From Arabidopsis thaliana (Eukaryota; Streptophyta; Magnoliopsida; Brassicales; Brassicaceae): 64,000 nt of DNA. The stretch lies in contig NC_003071.7 of the NCBI RefSeq assembly GCF_000001735.4, forward strand, positions 16,157,443-16,221,442, given 5' to 3'. The position numbers were made by a program, and so were the translations under genes. Shown here in pieces: positions 53,512 through 64,000 of this stretch (the stretch's first letter is position 1; each line of letters starts with the position of its first letter). Under the pieces are notes generated by a model, which was not told the origin of the DNA, did no database searches, and saw nothing but the letters and a program-made list of their open reading frames with translations.

Positions 53512-56500
53512 ATGGCTTCTTTCAACCACTCTTGGCTCTCTTCTCCACTCACCGAAACTCCCGCTTTCTTTTTTTCTCCATCTCAACACCCAAAATCCTT
53601 GAAACTCTCACTTTTCCGAACTCGGAGCAACTCGTCCTCACCGGACCGCTCGTCAGAGGTTGAGCTCGATGTGGATCCGGTGAAGCTCGCATTGAAGAAA
53701 GCCGAAGCTTATAAGAAATCGAAATCAGAGCAAAAAAAACCAGAGAAAAATGCCGGCGACGAGGAATTGCCGCTCTCTGTTAAGGCTGCTATGCAAAAAG
53801 CCAATGATTATAAGAAAAGGAAAGGACTTGGAACTGATGCTGTCGCAAAAGCTAAACCCAGTTCAGTAAAAAATCATCTTTTGCACAAAATTCTTGTAAC
53901 TGTCTTTGCTTGAGTTTGTAGATCAATGCACTTTTCTAATAGTCTTTAGTACATCATTCATGTGTTTTTCGTGGCCTGTTCCTTGAAAAGATTGGTTTTT
54001 GATTAGATTTAGGAGTAAAGCCTTGATTTTTAGCTGTATTAATGGAGAATTGTTCTCATGGGTTTCAGGTAATACAGATCAAAGTTTCGTTAGATTAGCA
54101 AATAAGGTTGTTGAAGATAATGATGTTAAGAAGAAAGAATTGAAAGTCTCCAGCATTGATTTCATGGGGCTTGGCTTTGCTGATAAGAAGAGCACGAGGG
54201 GGCTTCCAGCGGGACTTGTTCCTGTTGTTGACTATCTTCCTGAAGGAGACTTACCTGAGGTGGAGTTTATTGTTGGTGATAAAACAAGATTTGCGGAGAA
54301 AGTAAAGGAGGTTGAGCAAGAAGGAGATGGAAACTCTGATGTGTATAAACCCAAAGTTTCTACATGGGGAGTTTTCCCAAGACCTAGCAACATCTCTAAG
54401 ACGGTATGTGACTGGCCCATCTAAAGATATGTGTTATGCAACTGGATTAGTTTTTTTCATAAACCCCCAAGAGGGAAGAAGTTGCATGTCCAATGTTGTT
54501 AAGTTAGGGTATATAGAGCCACTTACTCCAGATTATTAGAGGTAGGAGTGCCAGAAAGGTTTCATGGGTTTATTATTTAGTTCGCATACCATTTAGTCTA
54601 CTGTGAAATATGATGCATCAAAAATGATTTGTTGGTTGTATTTTCCACATTTTGGATTGTTGGCTATAACCATCAGCTCTTAACTTCGATGGTTTTGGAG
54701 TGTATATTTTCCTGCTGGCATCTATGGTCTCAAGTAATGAGGATTGAGATATATACTTTTCTTGTTTAAGTTTGGTGGTGGAAGGACACTCCGACCGGGG
54801 GATTCAGTTGAGACCGCTGAAGAGAGGATTGTGAGAGAAGAAAAGACAAAAAAATTGCTCATAGCCTACAAGGAATCACTCGGACTGAACATTGATCCCA
54901 AACTCAAACTTGAGTGTGAGAAGGTACTCCAAATACATTTTTGTTCTTACAACTTTTCTGAGGGCAGACCTGATGCTGAAGTTAATTTTGAAGTAATATT
55001 GCAAAACAATCTCATTTACAGAATAATTTTGCTCTCAATGAGAATGCTTCAAGCTATATCTTAAGAATTTCTAGTCGCTGTCTTTAGAATCTTATTTATA
55101 GATCATATAGAGCAATGATATGGGTTCAGCTGAAACTGTGATATGGACTCATGTTTACTCAAGCAGATTCTCTTATTTAATATGAGATTTGCACGTTGCC
55201 ACATTTTCTAGAAAGTTGAAAAATTGATTTGAAAGGAGAAGAACTAGAAAAGGTTATGTGCTTTATCTACAGGCATGTCGGCTCCTATCTGTGTTTCAAG
55301 GTAGCTAGAATCGTTTTGCTCATCATTCACTTCTTCTCTTGATTGTGATACTTCAATTATAACAGGCAATAGACGAGGGGAACTCGCTTATGGATTCTGG
55401 GAAACTCAAGGAAGCTTTGCCATACTATGAAAAGGTCATGGAGAAAATAGTTTTCAAGGTAATTTCTGCAAATCTGGTTTATTATTCATCTTATACTCAT
55501 GTCTACGTTTATGCATTAGTCTACTCATACCTTTTCTACATATGCCTTACTCGTTTTGACAACATGAAAACTTGTTTATTATCTACGGATCTACCCATCA
55601 GTATGTATGTGGAGCAAAAATTCAACAAGCTTATATAACAGCCAACCACATAATCAGTAAAAGTAACTTAAGGACCTGATTATTTTGCATTAATTAGTTT
55701 CTTGCTTTGTTGGGTGTCACTTTATCGAAATCTTAATCGATTGATCCACCTAGATCACCTAAAGTTCTTATGTTCGCTGTAGTAGATGTGACCTTAACTA
55801 GTTCCGAGTTTAGTTGTGCAGAGTGAGCTTCATGGACTAGCGGCTTTGCAGTGGTCTATTTGTCAGGATTCACTTCGAAAGTAAGTTTTTCTCTCCTAAT
55901 TTCGCTTGATGCAACTACAGGATGACAAGTATTTCTTCATGAGTATATATTTGTATTTGTAAACCGTAGTCCCAAAACTCTATCAAGCTCCAAAAGTCCC
56001 CAAAGAAAAACACAAAATACTAGTTTATACCTACCAAGGTGATGCCTCATTCGTGAATGTTCTAAAATATCCTCAAAAGTAGTCTTGTTGAGTATTGGCC
56101 TTATGGGATCTTGTGCGTTAAAATCGTATTTTGGGAGTGATTGACAGGACAGACAAAGCAAGGCGCATGTATGAGAAGCTTATTTCCCATCCAAACCCGG
56201 GAGTGAGCAAGAAAGCGAGGCAGTTCATGTTCAGTTTTCAGGTAAGTCAAACACCCACAAAAGTATTATACCAACAAAGCACAACAAGCAGATGAGTTGA
56301 GTTTGCTCTATATTTGACTATGATCGGACAAGAGCCAATTCAACTCTTTTTGTTTGCTTATTGTGTGTCTAATGATAAAAAGAGTTGGCTTAAGAAATTG
56401 TTTTCCCTGAAAAATGTGAGGGTTTTTCTTTATACACTTATAGGCAATGGAGATGCTGAAGGTTAAGGGGTCGAGCTTTGCTGAAGGAAACACTGGTTAT

Positions 56501-56668
56501 CAGGACTACTTTGAAGCCTTTGTTGAAGATAAAACGAATTACAAAGCGCAGGAGGAAAAAGAAGGAGAGGAAATGGGGATAAATGAGACACTCCTATATG
56601 TGATTCTTCTTGCTTCTCCGATTCTAATGGTCTTCATTGTAGCTGCACAGAGAGGGTATACACACTGA
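53512..56668 (+). CDS. Putative chloroplast membrane protein with tetratricopeptide-like helices, 435 aa
   Basis: Seven exons: 53512-53860, 54069-54403, 54771-54923, 55366-55458, 55822-55880, 56148-56241, 56444-56668; total 435 aa. The N-terminus (MASFNHSWLSSPLTETPAFF, then Ser/Arg-rich to about residue 50) looks like a plastid transit peptide. Lys-rich repeats follow: VKLALKKAEAYKKSK and VKAAMQKANDYKKRK have the same pattern. Later GNSLMDSGKLKEALPYYEKV and DKARRMYEKLISHPNPGVSK look like TPR helices. One membrane span near the C-terminus, LLYVILLASPILMVFIVAA. The exon 1 donor is weak (CCCA/GTTCAG) but is the only one that closes the phase. The same frame extends to an ATG at 53410, so the start could be 34 residues earlier. 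I recall At2g38780, function unknown. Confidence 0.75.
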
Positions 56669-57103
56669 AGACACAAATTCTTGTCAATTTCTTACATGTA
56701 AGTGTTGTATATATTATGAATTAATTCATTTTATTACAGTTAAGGATTAATAACACAAAGCTTCTTTTATTAATTGAAAGAACATAACAGAATCAGAGAA
56801 TCAAACACCAAAGAGAATAAATAAACAAAGCTAGTTGATCCTAGTTTCTTCTACCTTTGGATGAGTCTGATACTTCATCTCTATAGATACTAAAACATAA
56901 AACAAACCCCACTAGGAAATGATTGAATAAAGAAATTGAAATCCATCTTTAAAACTTGGAATCCCCAAGTTGACTCAAAAGTCTTAACCACACTTTACAC
57001 ATTTCATTCCGTGTAGCAAATAGTAACGGCTTGTGCAATGCTAAACCCTGAGGAGTCATAAGATTTGATCATCCATGGCCACACCACATGTCACAAATCT
57101 TGA
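56669..57103. other. Convergent 3' flanks
   Basis: 3' UTRs of the plastid-protein gene and of the minus-strand gene at 57104-57718. No coding signal or repeat seen. Confidence 0.45.
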
Positions 57104-57718
57104 CTACTTCTTGGTCTGACCCTGACCAGCTGCCGAGCCACCTTTACCTCCTCCCGCAGAACCAGCAGCTCCACCAGCATTAACCATTGTAACTTTAAAC
57201 CTTTCATGTCTTAGATCTGATGGACCCAAATTAACCCCTTTCGAAGTGAAACGTGGCGAACCAGCACTGAGACTCCTCCGCATAGTCATTGACTTTGTAG
57301 GAGGACGAGAATCTTGTTTAATTTGGGACACAGCGTCTCCGATTTTGTTGAAGAAACCAAGAAACTCGTCTTTAGCTGCACCTGGAAACATCTTTTTAAG
57401 CAGCTGAAGTTGTCCCACGTAAAGCTCTCTCATATACTCTAATACCATCAGTACTCTCATGTCCATCCTTGATCCCTCATCCTCATCACCATCACCATCA
57501 CCATCATATTCAACATCATCATTTTGTTCGTCATAAACTCTGTGGTAGCTATCTCCCATGTCGCTGTACTGTCTCTTCATACTCCCACTTCTCAACCTTT
57601 TAGATTCAGGGTCGTCAAACAATCCAAAGAAGAGACTGTTCTTGCAATTGTTGTCTTCGTCCTTTGTGGATTGGTGATTCTGAGAATTGATGTTAAGATG
57701 TTTCTTCCCCATAGACAT
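57104..57718 (-). CDS. Unrecognised plant protein with Asp/Glu tract and Gly-rich tail, 204 aa
   Basis: Intronless. It opens MSMGKKHLNINSQNHQ, has a serine/arginine patch KRLRSGSMKRQYSDMGDSY, a run of Asp/Gly/Glu (VEYDGDGDGDEDEGS), then the most structured part: MRVLMVLEYMRELYVGQLQL followed by KKMFPGAAKDEFLGFFNKIG, likely two helices. The tail is basic, then Gly/Ala-rich (GGAAGSAGGGKGGSAAGQGQ) to the end. I do not recognise a family. Probably At2g38790. The frame is open further upstream but only through a non-ATG start, so I use 57718; the 5' UTR may contain an intron. Confidence 0.75.
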   Translation of the reverse strand: MSMGKKHLNINSQNHQSTKDEDNNCKNSLFFGLFDDPESKRLRSGSMKRQYSDMGDSYHRVYDEQNDDVEYDGDGDGDEDEGSRMDMRVLMVLEYMRELYVGQLQLLKKMFPGAAKDEFLGFFNKIGDAVSQIKQDSRPPTKSMTMRRSLSAGSPRFTSKGVNLGPSDLRHERFKVTMVNAGGAAGSAGGGKGGSAAGQGQTKK

Positions 57719-59556
57719 AATTTTCACAATCACAACAGCAAGAAAGAAGTTGGCCAAATCTTTTGAGCAGGGTATCTTTTGTTTCTTTTGTTTTGTATTG
57801 TTTAGAGTATGTTTCAAGATCTGAAGAAGGAAGCAAAAATATGTTTAGATATAAAAAGAAATGAAGATTTGGAAGCAAAATAATGGGGAGAAAGATAAGA
57901 TTTTTTGCTTGTTCCCGACTTGTCAACACGACGTTGTCACGACTTCTTCAACGAAGACTAGATGGGTCCAAAGCATTTGATTTTTATTTGTTTCCGGCCA
58001 ATCATGAAGCGACAGTGTATGTAATTGTCACCATTTTGAGTAGTTTCTTGGGAGAAGCTGCAACTTCGGAGATAAGTGCATACATTACACATTTTTCATA
58101 ACGTGTAGAAGAAGTAAAGATTGCATGTAAATTACATTAGTATATTCATAACGGCGGAGACTTATCTGCTTCTGATAGCTCAAGTTCTGGAAGATAAAGT
58201 TTACACGGATAACTAACTTGTATTTCGAAACTCTATAATTATTATGTAATCAAATTCATAAAGTTGCATGTATTTTTATAATTTTGGATTTGTGACAACA
58301 TTATTAAACACTTAAACGAACGATCATATAGTATTCAAGAAATTCACATTCAATTAAAACTCTACTGAAGAACATTAAACCTGATAAAACAAAATAGGTT
58401 TATTGAAAGTACTCTACACCCCAAATATGGTGATAATGTTCGTATTATAACCTTTTGTTTCAGTTTCACTTTCAATTAAAAGCATTATACATTCATTTAT
58501 TAGAAAACTAGTGTAACCATTGTATTTAATCAATATCGGTCTGGTATACACCTGAGCTGGTTATCTGCGATTTAAGAGGAATTGGTGAAGAAGACTTGAA
58601 GTAGAGGAGAGGGCTTCAATTCAAAGGAGAGCAAAGTAAAAAAAAAAAAAAAAAAACTTTGAACAAGTCAGAGGGTTTGTTGTTACATCTGATAACAGAT
58701 AAACAGTGTATAAATACTCTGTTCTTCACTTATACTTCTTCTATGTTGTATCCAAGAGTTCATTGAGCCTAATCTCTCTCGATTCTTGCTTGCTGTTCAT
58801 GAAATTTGAGATGTAACAAACCTTCTCTGATAGTGGATTTTTGAACAGAATTTGATCTAGGCTTAATGGCTTATGATCCAATCAAACTAGCTAGTATGTT
58901 CTTTTCGAATATGTTTCATCAGTCTTTCTTGTGCGATTTCGTTCTATAAATCAATTGCGATTTATTCTGTCTTTGAGAGATTATGAGTTTGCAACGAAAC
59001 TAAGATATGTTTAGTCCATGGTTGAATCTAACACAATCAAATAATCTCTATAGAAAGCAATATATGTGTGAGAAAAGAAATGTCATATTATATTTGTCTT
59101 GACACACCTTTGTGGACTAAACCAAAACTTTAAAAAAAAAAAAGTAGTACTTTGTCGGTTCACAATAACAAAAAAAATTGAGATTCGTCGTTGTTAATTT
59201 ATGGGATAAGAAAGGAGCCTAAAAAAAAAAGATTGAGAGAGAAAAGACAAAAGATCATAATTTCGTGTAACACGAAGAAGCAATAATTAATCATCCCTTA
59301 AAAAATGGCCACAATAATAAAAGAGAAGTAGACCCACCCACCACAATATCAGTAGTGCTTGTCCAAATCACAAAAGTTATTCAAATCTTTCATTTGTTTT
59401 AAGTTTGAACCAAATTCACGTAAAGTTTACAAAAGGCACCGAGACAAAACCGCACACGCATCTTTTTACCCTACCACCACTATTGAAATCTTCCCATTTT
59501 CTTCTGCTCTAAACAAACAATAGCTTGGTCTTGAGGCAAAGCAAAAAAAAGGAAAG
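57719..59556. other. 1.8-kb divergent interval
   Basis: Leader and promoter of the 204-aa gene on the left and of the calmodulin-binding-protein gene on the right. AT-rich, with an A18-type run near 58638-58656. A 72-codon frame at 57883-58101 has no motif. Nothing else seen. Confidence 0.5.
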
Positions 59557-61395
59557 ATGGTTCAGAGGAAGAAGACTTGTCTAACAATCGAGTCTTCTTC
59601 CAATCTCCAACCTGAAACTCGGTTTGGGCAAGAACATCTCAAGAATCTTGGACCAGAGATGATGATGATGAAGAGAACTAAACCTAGGAGGAAGCTTAAA
59701 GACAATCATGTTTCTTCTCAATCAGGTAAGTCACAAGAACTACCAAAGCATGACCTTGTTGTTAAAGTGATAGGTGGTTCACCTAATTACATGAAAGGCA
59801 CCAGTAGTTCTGAGGCAAGGAAGGAGAACAAGAAAAAATTTAATCTTTCTAGGAATCAGAAGAACCAAACCGGTTCAAAACATGATTCTCGTTATGGAGT
59901 TAACAAGGAAAGAAGTTGTAACAAGTCGAGTTCGAGGAACGGTAGAGGTTTGACAAAGGCTCCGATTTTCAAGAGATGTTCACAGAGAGCTACTTGTTCT
60001 TCAACTCTAAAAGATTCCAAGTTTCCAGAGTATTTGATGCTTAACCATGGCGAGACTTTTGACCAAGTTAATGGAACCTCTGTCTTGAAAGTCTGTCCTT
60101 ACACGTATTGTTCACTCAACGGTCATCTTCATGCAGCGCAGTATCCTCCTCTGAAAAGCTTCATATCGTTGAGGAGACAGAGTTTGAAGTCACAAAAGAG
60201 TGTGAAAATGGAAGCTTCTGAGGAAGAGTTTGTGAAGATGGATGATCTAGAGGAGAAGAAAGAGTTTGAGAATGGTAATGGAGGTTCTTGTGAGGTTGAT
60301 ATTGATAGTCAAATATCGGAAACTGTTTCTGAAGGAGCACCTCGTTCTGAAACTGATTCTGATGATTACTCTGATAGTGCTGAGATGGTGATTGAGTTAA
60401 AAGAATCTTGTTTGGAGGAGACTTTGGTGGATGACTCTGAGAATGAGGTCCAAGAGAAAGCAAACAGAGATGGAGATACCTACCTATTAAAAGAATCTGA
60501 CTTGGAGGAGACTTTGGTTGAGGATTCTATGAATCAAGATGAAGGAAACAGAGATGGAGATGCTGATCACTCTGGTTGCTTTGATTCTGAAGTTATTGGT
60601 ATAATCAAGAACTCAGAAGCAGATATTGTTATTGATGAGACTTTGATAGATGACTCTGTGAAAGATTTCGAAGATACAACAAACATATATGGGGATGCTA
60701 ATGAATTTGGTTGCTTTAATTCTGAAGTTATCGATATGATGAAGAACACAGAAGCAGATACTGCAATCGGGGAGACTTTGGTAGATGAGTCTATGAAAGA
60801 GATCCAGGAGAAAGAAAACAAAGATGAAGATGCTGATGAATCTAGTTGCTTTGTTTCAGAACTTATCGATATGATAAAGAACTCAGCTGCAAGTGATGCT
60901 ATTGAGGATAAAGATGCTACTGGTGAAGAGACACTAAAGGATAAAGCTGAAGATTGCAAAGAGGTGTCTAAAGGCCAGACTGAAGTTATATTGATGACAG
61001 AAGAAAATGCAAAGGTTCCATTTAACCGTACACGAAAACCCTGCAAACAAGAAGAGTCAGGCTCTACCATTTCATGGACTATCATCAAATGCAAGAAACC
61101 CGTTGCAGAGACCGAGGATTTAAGAGAATTTAATCCAAGAGAACCAAATTACCTTCCAGCTGTAATGGATGAGGATGCTGAAAAAGTGGACCTCAAGCAT
61201 CAAGACATAGATGAGAGGAGAAATTCAGAGGATTGGATGTTTGATTATGCTCTGCAGCGTGCTGTTAGCAAACTTGCCCCAGCAAGGAAGAGGAAAGTTG
61301 CATTACTCGTAGAGGCATTTGAAACCGTGCAACCACATGGTAGAGAACCTGAACAGGTTTTAAGTTATGGAAGACACCTTCAAGCCTGCAATTAA
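59557..61395 (+). CDS. Plant calmodulin-binding protein-related, 612 aa
   Basis: Single exon. The N-terminal third is basic and Ser-rich (MKRTKPRRKLKDNHVSS, GSKHDSRYGVNKERSCNKSS) and includes a Cys-containing segment RCSQRATCSSTLKDSKFPEY and CPYTYCSLNGHLHA, conserved in this plant family. The middle is very acidic and carries 30-45-residue repeats built on EETLVDDS (about residues 288-410). The C-terminus has the plant CaM-binding domain: EDWMFDYALQRAVSKLAPAR then KRKVALLVEAFETVQP, an amphipathic basic helix. Family members bind Ca/calmodulin through this end. It ends ten-odd residues later in LSYGRHLQACN. I recall At2g38800. The start has a purine-rich AAAGATGG context. Confidence 0.9.
   Translation: MVQRKKTCLTIESSSNLQPETRFGQEHLKNLGPEMMMMKRTKPRRKLKDNHVSSQSGKSQELPKHDLVVKVIGGSPNYMKGTSSSEARKENKKKFNLSRNQKNQTGSKHDSRYGVNKERSCNKSSSRNGRGLTKAPIFKRCSQRATCSSTLKDSKFPEYLMLNHGETFDQVNGTSVLKVCPYTYCSLNGHLHAAQYPPLKSFISLRRQSLKSQKSVKMEASEEEFVKMDDLEEKKEFENGNGGSCEVDIDSQISETVSEGAPRSETDSDDYSDSAEMVIELKESCLEETLVDDSENEVQEKANRDGDTYLLKESDLEETLVEDSMNQDEGNRDGDADHSGCFDSEVIGIIKNSEADIVIDETLIDDSVKDFEDTTNIYGDANEFGCFNSEVIDMMKNTEADTAIGETLVDESMKEIQEKENKDEDADESSCFVSELIDMIKNSAASDAIEDKDATGEETLKDKAEDCKEVSKGQTEVILMTEENAKVPFNRTRKPCKQEESGSTISWTIIKCKKPVAETEDLREFNPREPNYLPAVMDEDAEKVDLKHQDIDERRNSEDWMFDYALQRAVSKLAPARKRKVALLVEAFETVQPHGREPEQVLSYGRHLQACN
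60418..60910 (+). repeat. Degenerate coding repeats in the CaM-binding protein
   Basis: EETLVDDS-type units begin at 60418, 60508, 60637 and 60772 (spacing 30, 43, 45 codons). Units 2-4 share the order ETL(V/I)(D/E)(D/E)S, ...DGDA..., GCF(D/N)SEVI(G/D)...KN(S/T)EAD. A final related block ends near 60910. Confidence 0.85.
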
Positions 61396-62001
61396 CGAAG
61401 GTGAAATAACAACATTTCTTATAATTCGGCTAATAAACCAAATATGTTGCAAGTTCTGCTTATGAACACCTTTTTTGCTGCAGGTCCAGGGATGATCCAA
61501 GGAAGCCAACTAAAGGAAAGATGAGTGACCTTTGTTTATTTACTTACAAGAATCAAACCCAAGTGTAAACTTTGATGGTTTATTTCCTAGTTCTTTGTGT
61601 GGTATTTATGCTCTTCAATGTATTAATGACTCTGTGTGTGCTTTTGCTTGTGGACTAATTTCTGGGACAATCATATGCGTTTGTCTAGTTCTATATAACT
61701 ACTTGAAAATTGTGAAACAATCAAACGCTGTTGTCATCAGTTGCTACATAGATGTTGAATGGTTTTCATCATCTAATCGAGGATTTCTATTGTCCGGGGT
61801 TAGCTAGAAGAGGGGCATGCAACAGTATAGGAAACCAAGAAAGCAAGAACCATCATCCTCAATCATGTAAGCATTAGCAAAATAACAAGAGTATGAGTCT
61901 AAAACGAGAGACCTAAGAGATACAATGAACCCATATACACATGAGGGCGTCTAGAAAAGAGCACATAGTATAATAGAGACTTAGGACTCAGAGAGCGAAA
62001 C
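61396..62001. other. Convergent 3' flanks of the CaM-binding protein and HTA8 genes
   Basis: Probable 3' UTR of the CaM-binding-protein gene, possibly with an intron (AG acceptor-like CTGCAG near 61485). A 91-codon frame at 61532-61807 shows hydrophobic residues but no motif. The right end is the HTA8 3' UTR. Confidence 0.45.
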
Positions 62002-63237
62002 TCAATCCTTGGTGACTTTGTTGACAAGGGACTTGTGGATGTGAGGGATCACACCTCCTCCTGCAATGGTTCCTTTGATGAGAGTGTCAAGTTCCTCATC
62101 TCCTCTGATTGCAAGCTGCAAATGTCTTGGTGTAATTCTCTTCACTTTGAGATCCTTGCTCGCATTTCCAGCTAACTCGAGTACTTCAGCAGTCAAGTAT
62201 TCTAGAATTGATGCAGTGTAAACAGCAGCAGTGGCACCAACTCTTCCATGTGCTGAAACTCTTTGCTTGAGTTGACGATGAATACGACCCACTGGAAACT
62301 GAAAGAATACCACATTGAGAAAACAAAATAAGCACATAACTTTAGGGCACAGAGAAAGGCTTCCCATTAATCAGACTGAGACAGATCTTCTTGTAGATAG
62401 ATATATATTAATAAGACACTTAAACTAACCACACAGTCCTTTAATTTGCTTGATCATTCACTTACTACATCTTATAGATAGATATTACAACGTATCAAGT
62501 GATTATCATAATAAAAGACACTGCAGCAATAAGCCATATAAGTAACATGGATTCAATGATATGTACAATTCGGCTTTAACAAGGAAGAATCCCAAAAGTA
62601 AACTAATGACAATAACAGGACAATGTTTGGCTTAGATTTCCAGAACACACACACAGAGAGGACAAGTAGATGCTCCCATTAAGGCTCAGTATCAATTGGT
62701 AGTACTCTATTGTATACAAATTACTCTAGAATCTAGATAGATAGCACTGTTTTTCTTCATACGCAACTACAAGAAGTGCACACAGAGAAATCAAGCTTGT
62801 GTGTATCAACCGTATAGAACATGCAAGCTACCATATCACAGTCATAAAATGAGACACACCAAAAATAATGCTACTTGGCATAGAGTCATAGAGACAATAA
62901 AAGTCCAGTATCAAGCACACATTGTAACTTTAATGAAGAAACACAGAGTAAAACATATTTCCAGAAATCAGAGAGGAAGCAATTTCCCAAAAATGCATTA
63001 AACACAGAACGAAATACAAATCTGGTTCCCAATTCACAATTGAACATAATCAAAAAAACCTAACGCACATTCAAACTCCGAGCCACTCGATTCTCAAAAA
63101 AGGAGCTAGGGTTTGAGGGATACCTGAATACCAGCACGAGAAGAGCGAGAGATGGATTTCTTCTTAACACTGTCTTTGTTTGCAGCTGCTGCCGTCGTCT
63201 TCGCAGCTAGAAGCCCTTTCCCACCTTTACCAGCCAT
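62002..63237 (-). CDS. HTA8: Histone H2A.Z variant, 136 aa
   Basis: Two exons: 63237-63124 (38 codons) and 62298-62002 (98 codons plus stop), separated by a long 825-bp intron. Total 136 aa. The start [20 protein letters not shown] is the plant H2A.Z tail with acetylatable Lys; the body has [49 protein letters not shown] and the H2A.Z-specific end [11 protein letters not shown]-like [20 protein letters not shown] with HIHKSL. There is no SQEF or SPKK motif, so it is neither H2A.X nor H2A.W. H2A.Z marks +1 nucleosomes and responsive gene bodies; SWR1 deposits it. Promoter has two Site II elements and a telo box. I recall At2g38810. Confidence 0.97.
62299..63123 (-). other. Long first intron of HTA8
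   Basis: GTATCC donor and TTTCAG acceptor. AT-rich with no coding frame of note; an ACACACACA run at 62644. An AGGGTTT block close to the donor reads AAACCCTA on the transcribed strand, at about 63105-63112. Confidence 0.8.
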
Positions 63238-63439
63238 ATCTACAGAAACCAAACAAAAAGAAAAGAGCTTCACAAAATTTCAGAATTTCCAGATCCGTCG
63301 TCGAAATCAAAGAAGATAATTAACCGATAGAGAAGAAGCAAAGAACAGTAGAGAAATAAGATCTCAAGCTTATGGTGAAGAACCTATTCGAAATTCGCGG
63401 CGAGAAAATCGATACAGAGACAAAAGAGAGACGTCGAAT

Positions 63440-63572
63440 TAAAACCCTAGCTCAGAGAGGGAAGTACCTGAAAACGAGAGCGGGATGCTCGAAAATTGTG
63501 CGGGAGAGCTTTTAAAGTTTGGACTTATTGTTGGGCCGGATTTTGTTTAGCTCTTGTGGATCTTGTTGGGCC
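63440..63572 (-). promoter_or_regulatory. HTA8 promoter elements: telo box and two Site II motifs
   Basis: AAACCCTAG at about 63443-63451 and TGGGCC at 63532-63537 and 63567-63572, all within 340 bp of the ATG. This combination is typical of plant proliferation-linked genes. Confidence 0.6.
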
Positions 63573-63874
63573 GGCTTTTCTAAATTGTTATAATTCTTCA
63601 TTTTTTGGGTCAACATGTTAAATTTATATTTAGATATCTTTACAAAATTCGTTCAAATCTTGTGTTGTTGGAAAATAATTATTTTACTAAAAATTTATAT
63701 CACATAAAATTGCAAATTATTCAAAAGAAGATTTGTAGTTAAAATATAGTGGATATTCATACCACCTCTCATGATGGTATTTAAAAAAAATAATGAAACG
63801 TATTCTCTCTTTCAAATTTTTGATTATACTTTTTATTAAACAAAGAAAGATTTAAGTGTGGATGATACATCACT

Positions 63875-63908
<34 letters not shown>

Positions 63909-64000
63909 AAAAACGATACATCAGTAGTTTAATTTTAAATAAACGATCTAAATTCTTGAAAAAAATTTCCTCAATTTTATCAATATCCTTAGATTTATAC
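63573..64000. other. AT-rich window end
   Basis: No coding signal. A T-run of about 28 bases (63880-63907) stands out. The sequence is cut by the window edge. Confidence 0.5.

Noticed and set aside
60161-61094. Long minus-strand frames under the CaM-binding protein (100 and 175 codons)
   Set aside because: Shadows of the acidic repeat region; Ser-rich products with no motif.
61532-61807. 91-codon frame with hydrophobic residues after the CaM-binding protein
   Set aside because: No ATG context, no family pattern; sits in the likely 3' UTR between convergent genes.

Overview
The window looks like a gene-dense euchromatic stretch of a small plant genome, and I recognise it as Arabidopsis thaliana chromosome 2, close to loci At2g38640-At2g38810. 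Gene identities come from reading the translated exons and from memory of the families; no database search was run. Locus numbers are recall, not a computed match. Nearly all genes are split by short AT-rich introns with GT-AG borders. I rebuilt exon chains by hand and checked that phases close and that the proteins have the length expected for the family.

Layout: 0.3-1.0 kb LURP-one-related protein (-); 4.4-8.1 kb GAUT7, a Golgi pectin glycosyltransferase homologue (-); 8.9-10.8 kb FolD, a C1-folate enzyme (+); 11.5-14.2 kb PECT1, CTP:phosphoethanolamine cytidylyltransferase (+); 14.2-16.7 kb a gene-poor stretch with a decayed papain-like fragment; 16.7-18.4 kb pyrimidine 5'-nucleotidase (-); 18.9-19.1 kb a broken BiP/HSP70 fragment; 19.5-20.2 kb an unrecognised 205-aa gene (-); 20.5-22.8 kb a small multi-pass membrane protein (+); 23.5-26.3 kb MVD1, mevalonate diphosphate decarboxylase (-); 27.1-29.3 kb AMMECR1-like (-); 30.6-34.7 kb MAP65-5 (+); 35.1-36.6 kb cyclophilin CYP22, PPIH-type (-); 37.2-38.6 kb HAD sugar phosphatase (-); 39.1-41.0 kb annexin 4 (-) head-to-head with 43.6-45.0 kb annexin 3 (+); 45.7-52.8 kb Aquarius-type spliceosomal helicase EMB2765 (-); 53.5-56.7 kb a putative plastid membrane protein (+); 57.1-57.7 kb an unrecognised Gly-rich-tailed protein (-); 59.6-61.4 kb a plant calmodulin-binding protein (+); 62.0-63.2 kb histone H2A.Z HTA8 (-).

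These are independent nuclear transcription units, not an operon. Functional themes are housekeeping: lipid and isoprenoid precursors (PECT1, MVD1), one-carbon metabolism (FolD), cell wall (GAUT7), pre-mRNA splicing (EMB2765, CYP22), calcium and stress (two annexins, a CaM-binding protein), cytoskeleton (MAP65-5) and chromatin (H2A.Z). The annexin pair is the only obvious local paralogous pair.

I found no CRISPR array, no intact transposon and no obviously new multi-gene system. The points most worth a second look are small: a GC-AG intron in PECT1, a duplicated exon start with a second splice acceptor in the 20.5-22.8 kb gene, diverged direct repeats either side of the 5'-nucleotidase gene, two decayed gene fragments, loss of Ca-binding loops in annexin 4, and several short tandem repeats near promoters.
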